The notes under the pieces were generated by a model. It was not told where the DNA came from. It did no database searches and saw only the letters and a list, made by a program, of their open reading frames with translations. Positions 1-7,631 of a stretch of DNA of 7,631 bases are shown one piece after another (positions within the stretch are counted from its first letter, which is position 1; the number at the start of each line of letters is the position of its first letter). Source of the stretch: Gemmatimonadota bacterium (lineage in GTDB: Bacteria > GCA-2686955); the NCBI GenBank assembly GCA_026991065.1, contig JALXCG010000177.1:1-7631 (forward strand). The letters run 5' to 3'. The translations under genes and the position numbers were made by a program.

Positions 1-22
1 CAACGCCCCATCCGCGGCGTTG
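1..22 (-). terminator. Possible icd terminator hairpin at the window edge
   Basis: CAACGCC (1-7) and GGCGTTG (16-22) form a perfect 7-bp stem with an 8-nt loop, about 20 nt past the icd stop codon. Any T-tract on the minus strand would lie outside the window, so intrinsic termination cannot be confirmed. Confidence 0.35.
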
Positions 23-42
23 GCGACGCGACAGGCTCCAGC

Positions 43-2268
<2,226 letters not shown>

Positions 2269-2407
2269 TTTTTCTCCTAAAGCGGACTCCGCCCGGGCTC
2301 ATCAACGATCCGGACGCACGGGTCGGCGGAGGGGTCGTCCGGGGCAGTTGCACAACACAGCAGGGGCGATCCGGACCGCGAGCCCGGCGATCCCTGCAAA
2401 GAGTGCT

Positions 2408-2436
2408 TTTATACTCCCCCCGCGGCCCCGGATCAA
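2408..2436 (-). promoter_or_regulatory. Sigma70-like promoter for icd
   Basis: Read on the minus strand, TTGATC (plus 2436-2431) is a 4/6 match to the -35 consensus. A spacer of exactly 17 bp separates it from TATAAA (plus 2413-2408), a 5/6 match to the -10 box. Transcription would begin near 2400, leaving a leader of about 130 nt before the icd ATG. That leader contains a 7-bp inverted repeat (CCGGACG 2310-2316 with CGTCCGG 2336-2342) and a 10-bp direct repeat CGATCCGGAC (2306-2315 and 2367-2376), whose role, if any, is unknown. This is the best promoter-like match I found in the window, but it is sequence-only evidence. Confidence 0.5.
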
Positions 2437-2750
2437 CGCCGGCGACCCAACCTCGGTCATCAGCGGTGACTTGGATCGCGCCGGATGCAGATCGCCTTCA
2501 GGCGCTTGCGCCCCCAACCCGAGGCCGGAACCGGGGATTTCAGCGAAAACGCCCCTTCTGCTTGCGGCGAGCGCCGCCCCTTGCCTTACTTCGAACTACC
2601 CGTTCAGGCCGCCGGTCTCCCTCAGGAACCCCTGGGCCAGCCCGTCAAGTTCAAGGGGACCAAGGGGTCGCGGATCTGTTCTCCCTGCGGTTATACTGGC
2701 TTCAACGGGGATGCGAAGATGGCACAAATACTCGTGGATCACCAGAATAG

Positions 2751-2766
2751 AGGAGGGTTTGCCATG
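2751..2766 (+). promoter_or_regulatory. Strong orphan Shine-Dalgarno and ATG
   Basis: A perfect AGGAGG (2751-2756) stands 7 nt before an ATG at 2764, which is better than the site of any annotated gene here. The frame reads MRHHALLRFPNPALHAKDL and remains open for 38 codons to the inverted repeat at 2878, then runs through it in frame into the LysR gene. The peptide is not recognised. It could be the 5' stub of a gene broken by an insertion, a leader peptide, or coincidence. As an N-terminal extension it would add 123 residues to the regulator, which is not typical of LysR proteins. Confidence 0.3.
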
Positions 2767-2877
2767 CGCCACCACGCTTTGCTCCGCTTTCCCAATCCCG
2801 CCCTGCACGCCAAAGACCTCCGCAACCGGTCGGTGCTGCTGGGGATGGGACCGGGGAGTGACCGGCCGGTGAACCCC

Positions 2878-3042
2878 AGGAGCGTGTCGCGCATTGTCTT
2901 CGCGTCGCCCCGCATCCGTCCCTGCTCCGATCTCTGCGTTGCTAAGTCCTTGAAAGGCAACCAGCCTTCCTGCGGACTCAGCGCCTTGATCTCGAAGCAG
3001 GCCCGAACACGGGGCTCGAAAGCCAATGCGCGACACGCTCCT
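2878..3042. repeat. 165-bp segment bounded by perfect 19-bp inverted repeats
   Basis: AGGAGCGTGTCGCGCATTG at 2878-2896 is the exact reverse complement of 3024-3042, and identity stops abruptly at both outer edges. The internal 127 bp has no recognisable coding content. The layout resembles a MITE or the collapsed remnant of an insertion sequence; the ends begin with a GAG-GTGT pattern somewhat like IS5-type termini, but that resemblance is weak. There is no clean target duplication: flanks read GAACCCC on the left and AGAACGC on the right. If the termini start two bases further in, the flanks are CCAG and CTAG, one mismatch apart. A regulatory dyad or structured RNA is an alternative. Confidence 0.55.
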
Positions 3043-3132
3043 AGAACGCAGTTTGCCGACGCAAGTCGCCACCGCACCAGACCACGTGCTCGGCCGGACA
3101 GGCCAACCCTGCCGGACCAGGAGAAGAGACCG

Positions 3133-4119
3133 GTGGAACTCCATCAACTCAGTTGTTTCGTTGCAGTTGCGGAAGAAGGAGGCTTTAACCGTGCGAGCCA
3201 TCGATTGCGGATAACGCAGCCGGCAGTCTCCTATCAGGTCAAGCAACTTGAGAGCGAGTTGGATTGCGCACTTTTCCTGCGTGGGCCTCGGGGCGTGACC
3301 ACCACCCACGCCGGTCGCGTTCTGCTGAGCCAGGCGCATCGTATCTTTGAGGCAGTGCGGCGCGCGGAGCACGCCATTGAACGATTGACTGAGGGCGTGG
3401 CCGGAGACGTTCGCATCGGAACGGTCAACAGCGTGGGCATGTATGTGTTTCCCGCGGTTCTTCGGAGCATGCGGTCGCAGTTCTCCAAGGTGCACATGAC
3501 CATTCTGTACAGGAACTACGAGGAGGTCATGGAGGCGCTGCACACGAACCAAGTGGAGTTTGCGGTGGTCGCCAACCCGGCGCCGGACCGCTCCTACGTG
3601 ATCGAAACTCTTCTGGAGGAGCCGGTGTCGCTGGTCTGTGGGCGCGCGCATCCCCTCTTCGGCCGCACGGAAGTAGGAGTCGATGCTTTGCGCCACACCG
3701 ACTTTGTTGCCCTTACCGACGATAGCCCCACCGGGCAGCTGTGCCGGGACTATATGCACTTGCTCGGGCTGCAGGCGGAGCCTGTTGTCTTGACCGAGAA
3801 TGTCGAAACGGTCAAGCGAATGGTGGAAATTGGCCTGGGGGTAGCTCTCTTGCCCAATATGACCACCTCGGAAGAGATTAGCTGCGCGATGCGTTTGGCG
3901 GGGCGGCTCGCACGCATCAAGATCTCCCCCAAATTGACTCGACGCATTGCCTTGGTGCGATGGCAGGATGCGGATCTCAGCCCGGCTGCGAACGCGTTCA
4001 TCGACCTGCTCCGTGAGCGCTGCCGCACTTGGTGCGATTGCAACGTCGGCCTTCATGGCGAGCGTTGTCGAACCTGGGTGGATTGTCAGGAGCGGCAGGC
4101 GGGGCTGACCGCCGAATAG
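3133..4119 (+). CDS. LysR-type transcriptional regulator
   Basis: This cytoplasmic DNA-binding regulator has 328 residues, a normal LysR length. Residues 1-60 form the winged helix-turn-helix, starting with the typical MELHQLSCFVAVAEEGGFNR and including ITQPAVSYQVKQLESEL (27-43) and FLRGPRGVTTTHAGR (48-62). The periplasmic-binding-protein-like effector domain spans about 91-293, with GDVRIGT near its start and a glycine-rich GLGVALLP (234-241). The GTG start is chosen because LysR homology begins there and AGGAGA (3119-3124) lies 8 nt upstream. The frame is open further upstream, but that extension is not homologous. Odd feature: residues 295-328 form a cysteine-rich tail (C297, C301, C303, C312, C318) containing ERCRTWCDC and ERCRTWVDC. 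The gene is co-oriented with aprBA and ends 187 nt before aprB, so control of aprBA is plausible but inferred. The effector is unknown. Confidence 0.93.
   Translation: MELHQLSCFVAVAEEGGFNRASHRLRITQPAVSYQVKQLESELDCALFLRGPRGVTTTHAGRVLLSQAHRIFEAVRRAEHAIERLTEGVAGDVRIGTVNSVGMYVFPAVLRSMRSQFSKVHMTILYRNYEEVMEALHTNQVEFAVVANPAPDRSYVIETLLEEPVSLVCGRAHPLFGRTEVGVDALRHTDFVALTDDSPTGQLCRDYMHLLGLQAEPVVLTENVETVKRMVEIGLGVALLPNMTTSEEISCAMRLAGRLARIKISPKLTRRIALVRWQDADLSPAANAFIDLLRERCRTWCDCNVGLHGERCRTWVDCQERQAGLTAE
4015..4086 (+). repeat. Duplicated 27-nt unit in the regulator's C-terminal tail
   Basis: Two 27-nt units, 4015-4041 and 4060-4086, are spaced 45 nt apart in frame and encode ERCRTWCDC and ERCRTWVDC. They match at 19 of 27 positions. 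Five of the eight differences are synonymous third-position changes; the other three fall in a single codon (TGC versus GTG, Cys to Val). The pattern suggests an old duplication kept under protein-level constraint. Confidence 0.7.
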
Positions 4120-4306
4120 GGCCGCCGCAAGGGGCAATCAGCCGTCTCTATACTGGGCATCGAAAGATTCGCTTTGACCGCGCCTTCTCCCCGGTTGCAA
4201 CCTACGGGCGATGCCGCTGCGGTACGTAACCGATCTACACGCGTTCGATGACGTGGCCCCAATTTCCGGTGAGTGATTCGGCAGCGGAAACCTCGTGGAG
4301 GCTCTT
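4120..4306 (+). promoter_or_regulatory. Probable aprBA control region with palindrome
   Basis: This 187-nt gap between the regulator and aprB should contain the aprBA promoter if aprBA is not simply read through from the regulator. A perfect 10-bp palindrome GGTTGCAACC (4193-4202) and a near-palindrome GGTACGTAACC (4221-4231) start 28 nt apart, a spacing compatible with a dimer-of-dimers LysR-type operator. TTGACC (4174-4179) resembles a -35 box, but I find no matching -10 at 16-18 bp. TATACT (4149-4154) resembles a -10 box but lacks a good -35. The region is therefore a candidate, not a defined promoter. Confidence 0.3.
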
Positions 4307-4741
4307 ATGCCAAGCTTCGTGCGGCCGGATAAGTGCGATGGCTGCAAGGCGCTCGATAAGACCGCCTGCCAGTTCATCTGTCCCAATGATCTGATGGCGC
4401 TCAATACCGACACAATGAAGGCCTACAACCAGGAACCCCATCAATGCTGGGAGTGCTACTGCTGCGTCAAGATTTGCCCTCAGGGTGCGATTGACGTTCG
4501 CGGCTATGCGGACTTTGTCCCGATGGGTGCTTCAGTCGTACCGCTACGTTCCACTGACTCGATCATGTGGACCGTGAAGTTCAGAAACGGAAGCGTCAAG
4601 CGCTTCAAGTTCCCCATCCGGACCACGCCAGAAGGAGAAGCCGACCCGTCCGGAGGCTGGTCAACTGAACCGAGCCTTGATGACCATGTGCTCGCCACCG
4701 AACCGGATTCTCTCGGCACCGCCGATGTATGGACCCAATAA
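4307..4741 (+). CDS. aprB: Adenylylsulfate reductase beta subunit (iron-sulfur)
   Basis: AprB carries electrons between the AprA flavin and the physiological electron partner through two [4Fe-4S] clusters, in the cytoplasmic APS reductase heterodimer. The 144-residue protein shows two ferredoxin-type motifs: C10-x2-C13-x7-C21-x3-C25-P and C47-x2-C50-x2-C53-x3-C57-P. W48, in the CWEC stretch, matches the tryptophan proposed to bridge flavin and cluster in the Archaeoglobus fulgidus enzyme. The segment after residue 60 (IDVRGYADF, IMWTVKFRNG, FKFPIRTTP) is typical of AprB, followed by the extended tail that wraps AprA. The start is the ATG at 4307, because GGAGG (4297-4301) lies 5 nt upstream and PSFVRPDKCDGCKAL is the usual N-terminus; an in-frame GTG at 4295 is ignored because it overlaps that site. 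aprA follows after 21 nt, so the two are one operon. Confidence 0.97.
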   Translation: MPSFVRPDKCDGCKALDKTACQFICPNDLMALNTDTMKAYNQEPHQCWECYCCVKICPQGAIDVRGYADFVPMGASVVPLRSTDSIMWTVKFRNGSVKRFKFPIRTTPEGEADPSGGWSTEPSLDDHVLATEPDSLGTADVWTQ

Positions 4742-4762
4742 GAGACACCAGGAGTAACTCAA

Positions 4763-6640
4763 ATGCAGGATTTCTCGACGGTCGAGATCGAAACTGACCT
4801 CCTGATTCTCGGAGGCGGTATGGCGGCCTGCGGGGCAGCTGTTGAGGCAGCCCACTGGGCCAAGAAGAATGGGCTCAAGGTCACGATGGTTGACAAGGCG
4901 ACTCCGGATCGCTCCGGCGCGGTTGCCATGGGCCTTTCCGCGATCAACCAGTACGTTGGCTTGAAAGATGGGGCCAACACGATCAAAGACTATGTGGACT
5001 ACGTCCGCAACGATCTGATGGGCATTTGCCGTGAAGATCTGGTCGCCAGCATTGCCCGCCATGTGGATAGCTCTGTACATCTTTTCGAGAAATGGGGGCT
5101 CCCCATTTGGACAGACAAAGATGGCGGTTACGTCCACGAGGGGCGCTGGCAATTGATGATCAATGGTGAGTCCTACAAGATCATCGTTGCCGAGGCTGCC
5201 AAGAATGCCGTGGGTGGAGACAACATCTACGACCGTGTCTTTATTACGGAGCCGCTGATGGACGGTGGCCGTTGCGTAGGCGCGGTCGGGTTCTCGGTGC
5301 GCGAGAACAAGTTCTACGTATTCAAGTCGAAGGCCACGATCTGTGCCATGGGTGGCGCGGTCGGTGTGTTCAAGCCGCGTTCCACTGGAGAGGGTTCGGG
5401 TCGCGCCTGGTATCCACCATTCAATTCGGGCGCTTCCGCCTATTTCACCATCAAAGCCGGCGCAGAGATGACCTGCCAGGAAGTGCGCTTCATTCCGGTG
5501 CGCTTCAAAGATGCGTACGGACCGGTGGGTGCTTGGTTCCTTCTCTTTAAGTCGCAAGCGACAAATGCGCTGGGTGAAGCCTATATGCAGACCCGCCGAG
5601 GCGAGTTGGACAACTGGGCGCCTTACGGAAAGGTGAAGCCGGTTCCCGCGAATCTGCGCAACTACCTGATGCTGCTCGATGTCATGGAAGGCAAGGGCCC
5701 CATCTATATGCAGACCGCGGAAGCGATTCAGAAGATTGCCGAATCGGAAACCGATCCCAAGAAGGCCAAGAAGAAGCTCAAGGAGTTGGAGTCGGAAGCC
5801 TGGGAAGACTTCCTCGATATGACCATCTCGCAGGCCATTCTCTGGGCCGCAACCAACATTCAGCCCGAGGAGAGCCCCTCCGAGATCGCCGCGGCTGAGC
5901 CCTACTTCATCGGTTCGCACTCAGGTGCTTCCGGTGCCTGGGTCAGTGGCCCGAAGGATCTGGCTCCGGACGAGTATTTCTGGGGCTATGAGAACATGAC
6001 GACGATCACCGGCCTCTTTGCCGCTGGTGATGCTTCTGGTGCTTCGTCGCACAAATTCTCCTCAGGATCGCATGCCGAGGGTCGAATTGCCGGCAAGGCG
6101 GCCATTCGCTACATCGTCAACGAGAAGCCCCCGCTGCCCAATCTTGATTCGGCGCGGATCGACGCCTTGAAGACCAGAATCCTCAAGCCGCTCGCACTCT
6201 ACGACGAATTCAAGGACGCAACCACTCAGACGGATGTTAACCCCAACTACATCCTGCCTCGCAGCTACATGCAACGCCTGCAGAAACTCATGGACGAGTA
6301 TGCCGGTGGCGTTTCCTCACAGTTCTGCACATCGAAGACGAATCTGAATCGGGCATTGGAGTTGCTTGATTTCCTGAAGGAAGATGCAGAGAACCTGGCG
6401 GCTTCGAATCTGCATGAGCTGATGCGTTGCTGGGAGAACATCCACCGCACTTACCAGGCCGAAGCCCATGTGCGGGCGATGCTTTTCCGTGACGAGACTC
6501 GTTGGCCGGGGTACTACTTCCGCACTGATACGCCGAAGATGGACAATGAAAACTGGAATGTTTTCGTCAACTGCACCTTCGACGCGGAAACCAATGAATG
6601 GAACTTCAAGAAGGTTCCGATTGTGACCATCCTCTCCTGA
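4763..6640 (+). CDS. aprA: Adenylylsulfate reductase alpha subunit (flavoprotein)
   Basis: AprA is the catalytic FAD subunit that interconverts APS with sulfite and AMP. In a sulfur oxidiser the net direction is sulfite plus AMP to APS, releasing two electrons. The 625-residue protein belongs to the fumarate reductase/succinate dehydrogenase flavoprotein superfamily. The dinucleotide fold begins at LLILGGGMAACGAA (13-26), and the second FAD signature is GLFAAGDASG (417-426). W216 and R247 (in VRFKDAYGPVGAWFL) keep the exact 31-residue spacing of W234 and R265 of the A. fulgidus enzyme; F259 and L260 match F277 and L278, and H386 in GSHSG probably matches H398. Those equivalences use recalled numbering. 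AGGAG (4750-4754) lies 8 nt before the ATG. No aprM or qmoABC lies next to it, so the membrane electron partner is not visible here. The protein looks intact. Confidence 0.98.
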   Translation: MQDFSTVEIETDLLILGGGMAACGAAVEAAHWAKKNGLKVTMVDKATPDRSGAVAMGLSAINQYVGLKDGANTIKDYVDYVRNDLMGICREDLVASIARHVDSSVHLFEKWGLPIWTDKDGGYVHEGRWQLMINGESYKIIVAEAAKNAVGGDNIYDRVFITEPLMDGGRCVGAVGFSVRENKFYVFKSKATICAMGGAVGVFKPRSTGEGSGRAWYPPFNSGASAYFTIKAGAEMTCQEVRFIPVRFKDAYGPVGAWFLLFKSQATNALGEAYMQTRRGELDNWAPYGKVKPVPANLRNYLMLLDVMEGKGPIYMQTAEAIQKIAESETDPKKAKKKLKELESEAWEDFLDMTISQAILWAATNIQPEESPSEIAAAEPYFIGSHSGASGAWVSGPKDLAPDEYFWGYENMTTITGLFAAGDASGASSHKFSSGSHAEGRIAGKAAIRYIVNEKPPLPNLDSARIDALKTRILKPLALYDEFKDATTQTDVNPNYILPRSYMQRLQKLMDEYAGGVSSQFCTSKTNLNRALELLDFLKEDAENLAASNLHELMRCWENIHRTYQAEAHVRAMLFRDETRWPGYYFRTDTPKMDNENWNVFVNCTFDAETNEWNFKKVPIVTILS

Positions 6641-6654
6641 TCTCGAACGGTGTC

Positions 6655-6680
6655 AACGTCTGACTAGAGACGTTTCTTCC
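6655..6680 (+). terminator. Weak intrinsic terminator candidate after aprA
   Basis: AACGTCT (6655-6661) pairs perfectly with AGACGTT (6668-6674) around a 6-nt loop and is followed by the pyrimidine-rich TCTTCC. It begins 15 nt after the aprA stop codon. The stem is only 7 bp and moderately GC-rich, and the T-tract is interrupted, so termination may be partial. Confidence 0.4.
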
Positions 6681-6699
6681 AGGGGTTGGACCACCAAAC

Positions 6700-6733
6700 A
6701 GGGCCCCGGGCGCCGTTCAGCGTCCGGGGCCTT
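6700..6733 (+). terminator. Large GC-rich hairpin between aprA and the zinc-ribbon gene
   Basis: Positions 6700-6713 pair with 6720-6733 in a 14-bp stem, interrupted only by two G-U wobbles (6701/6732 and 6710/6723), around the loop CGTTCA. The core GGCCCCGG/CCGGGGCC is 8 bp perfect. No T-tract follows (CGAGTGAG), so it is not a textbook intrinsic terminator. It more likely stabilises the aprBA 3' end, attenuates read-through, or serves as a processing boundary. It ends 12 nt before the next gene's ATG. Confidence 0.5.
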
Positions 6734-6745
6734 CGAGTGAGACCG

Positions 6746-7066
6746 ATGCAAGCGCCAGATGCAAAGTCACTGATTTGCGAGCACTGCGGTGCCGAACTTC
6801 AGCCTGTCCTGATGCCGGATGCCGGAGGTTGGGGACAAGACCCGCACTGGGTCTGTTTCAATGACCACTGCACCTACTTCCTGGAGGGGTGGTCCTGGAT
6901 GTGGGAGCGGTATCGCGTCAGAGCATCATATCGTTTTCGCATTGTCGATTCGGTGAATGAGACCGTTTCGCCACTGCCGGTGTGGTCCAAATCCGCGTTG
7001 CGAAACCTGATCATCAAGACGCCAAATGGCCACCCTAACGCCAGAGTTGAGCATCCCGAGGCCTGA
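6746..7066 (+). CDS. Small zinc-ribbon protein, ogr/Delta-like zinc finger type
   Basis: This 106-residue cytoplasmic protein carries a four-cysteine site: C11-x2-C14 (CEHCGAEL) and C37-x4-C42 (CFNDHCTYF), as in small proteins annotated ogr/Delta-like zinc finger. The remainder includes GWSWMWERYRVRASYRFR (48-65), rich in Trp, Tyr and Arg, and PLPVWSKSALRNLI (76-89). I recognise this overall pattern from hypothetical proteins of sulfur- and energy-metabolism loci, but no function is known to me, and phage activator function is not implied. The ATG at 6746 is preferred over upstream TTG at 6686, since the extension would lie within the hairpin. Its ribosome site (GAGTGAG) is weak. It follows aprA by 105 nt in the same direction, so co-transcription with aprBA is possible but limited by the intervening hairpins. 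Confidence 0.75.
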   Translation: MQAPDAKSLICEHCGAELQPVLMPDAGGWGQDPHWVCFNDHCTYFLEGWSWMWERYRVRASYRFRIVDSVNETVSPLPVWSKSALRNLIIKTPNGHPNARVEHPEA

Positions 7067-7180
7067 GGTAGAGGAGGAGCGCCCGAGTCTCCTTCTGCCA
7101 TTGACTGTGGCGACACCACCCTGGCAGTCGCCGACTCCATCGCTTTGAGCGCGGCTTGATCCGCGCGAGATGAGGATCTC
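7067..7180 (+). other. Intergenic spacer with small hairpins
   Basis: This 114-nt gap contains GCGCGG (7149-7154) paired with CCGCGC (7161-7166) around a 6-nt loop, just before the ribosome binding site of the next gene, and GGCGAC (7109-7114) with GTCGCC (7127-7132) around a 12-nt loop. Neither is followed by a T-tract, so neither is called a terminator. I see no promoter match worth naming. Confidence 0.35.
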
Positions 7181-7631
7181 ATGAAATCCAGGGGACCACA
7201 CAATCCCAGCGCGCTGCCCAGCTCTTTCGAGGGCAGGAGGCAGTTGGCCGCAGGTGACCGATTCTGCTTCGGATGTCACTCGAAACTGGATTGCTTCACG
7301 CAGTGCTGTTCCGATGTCACCATCATGTTGACGCCAGTCGATGTACTGCGCCTGGCTCGTCGGACGGGTCTTTCTACGTCGGAGTTCCTCGCGAAACACA
7401 CGATTACACCCGTGAGCAAGGATCTGCAACTGCCGGTTGTCGTTCTTAGACTCGACGAAGATGAGCGCCGGACTTGCCCGTTTGTTGCGGAATCCGGATG
7501 CACGGTTTACGAAGACCGACCGTGGGCCTGCAGGATGTACCCGGTCGGCATGGGGCTTCCCCCGGCACGGGCCGGAGAGGAGCCTCAGCCCGCTTATTTT
7601 TTCTTTGAGGACGCCTACTGCCACGGGCGCG
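7181..7631 (+). CDS. YkgJ-family cysteine-cluster protein, 3' end cut by window
   Basis: The first 150 codons are present without a stop and the gene continues past the right edge. Cysteines occur as C29-x2-C32-x5-C38-x3-C42-C43, then C99-P, C107, C117 and C147. The stretch TCPFVAESGCTVYEDRPWACRMYPVG (broken here as TCPFV, GCTVYEDRP, ACRMYPVG) is the signature of the YkgJ (UPF0153) family, thought to bind zinc or an iron-sulfur cluster. LTPVDVLRLARRTGLS (50-65) is the helical segment typical of the family after the first cysteines. The ATG at 7181 is supported by GAGGA (7172-7176 region), 4 nt upstream. No reaction is established. Its position after aprBA and the zinc-ribbon gene suggests a link to sulfur energy metabolism, which is inference. 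Confidence 0.85.
   Translation, partial: MKSRGPHNPSALPSSFEGRRQLAAGDRFCFGCHSKLDCFTQCCSDVTIMLTPVDVLRLARRTGLSTSEFLAKHTITPVSKDLQLPVVVLRLDEDERRTCPFVAESGCTVYEDRPWACRMYPVGMGLPPARAGEEPQPAYFFFEDAYCHGR

Larger units (their letters stand above)
2437..3132. other. Long intergenic region without a defensible gene
   Basis: Between the icd promoter and the LysR gene about 700 bases hold no recognisable coding sequence. One plus-strand frame is open from 2485 into the LysR gene, but its translation before residue 1 of the regulator (rich in Arg, Pro and Ala) resembles no family I know, and long open frames are common by chance at this GC content. The region does contain an inverted-repeat-bounded segment (2878-3042) and a strong orphan Shine-Dalgarno/ATG pair (2751-2766). 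It may be a graveyard of an interrupted gene or a small mobile element; neither is proven. Confidence 0.5.

Noticed and set aside
2692-2697. TATACT as a -10 box for the orphan start at 2764
   Set aside because: No acceptable -35 element lies 16-18 bp upstream, so it was not called a promoter.
2485-3132. The upstream extension of the LysR open frame by up to 216 residues
   Set aside because: LysR homology starts exactly at the GTG at 3133, which has its own ribosome binding site, and the upstream translation is low-complexity and not recognisable.
2596-4137. A 513-codon minus-strand open frame over the regulator gene
   Set aside because: It is antisense to the clear LysR gene and its translation has no recognisable domain.
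4661-5920. A 419-codon minus-strand open frame over aprA
   Set aside because: Antisense shadow of aprA; the composition is atypical and the plus strand encodes a conserved enzyme.
6926-7624. A 232-codon minus-strand open frame near the right edge
   Set aside because: The plus strand encodes the zinc-ribbon and YkgJ proteins with ordered cysteine motifs, so the minus-strand frame is a shadow.

Overview
The window looks like chromosomal DNA of a GC-rich, sulfur-metabolising proteobacterium. A sulfur-oxidising gamma- or betaproteobacterium is the best guess, because aprBA for dissimilatory APS reductase sits near a proteobacterial-type monomeric isocitrate dehydrogenase. A sulfate reducer cannot be excluded: no sat, aprM, qmo, dsr or sox gene lies inside the window. 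The taxonomic call is inference.

Layout. (1) Positions 43-2268, minus strand: a complete monomeric NADP-dependent isocitrate dehydrogenase with its own sigma70-like promoter (about 2408-2436) and a possible terminator at the left edge. (2) Positions 2437-3132: about 700 bases with no gene I can defend. They contain an unexplained perfect 19-bp inverted repeat (2878-2896 / 3024-3042) bounding a 165-bp segment, and an excellent but orphan Shine-Dalgarno/ATG pair at 2751-2766. (3) Positions 3133-4119: a LysR-type regulator starting at GTG, with an odd cysteine-rich C-terminal tail built from two copies of a nine-residue unit. (4) Positions 4307-6640: aprB and aprA, tightly spaced and each with a good ribosome binding site, followed by two hairpins. 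(5) Positions 6746-7066: a small zinc-ribbon protein of the ogr/Delta-like type. (6) Position 7181 to the right edge: the 5' part of a YkgJ-family cysteine-cluster protein, cut by the window end.

How the genes fit together. AprBA interconverts APS with sulfite plus AMP; in a sulfur oxidiser it works in the sulfite-oxidising direction, feeding APS to ATP sulfurylase or APS:phosphate adenylyltransferase. The co-oriented LysR regulator directly upstream is a plausible local regulator of aprBA. The zinc-ribbon and cysteine-cluster proteins downstream share the direction of aprBA and may belong to the same sulfur-energy locus, in an unknown role. The isocitrate dehydrogenase is a separate central-carbon gene transcribed away from the cluster.
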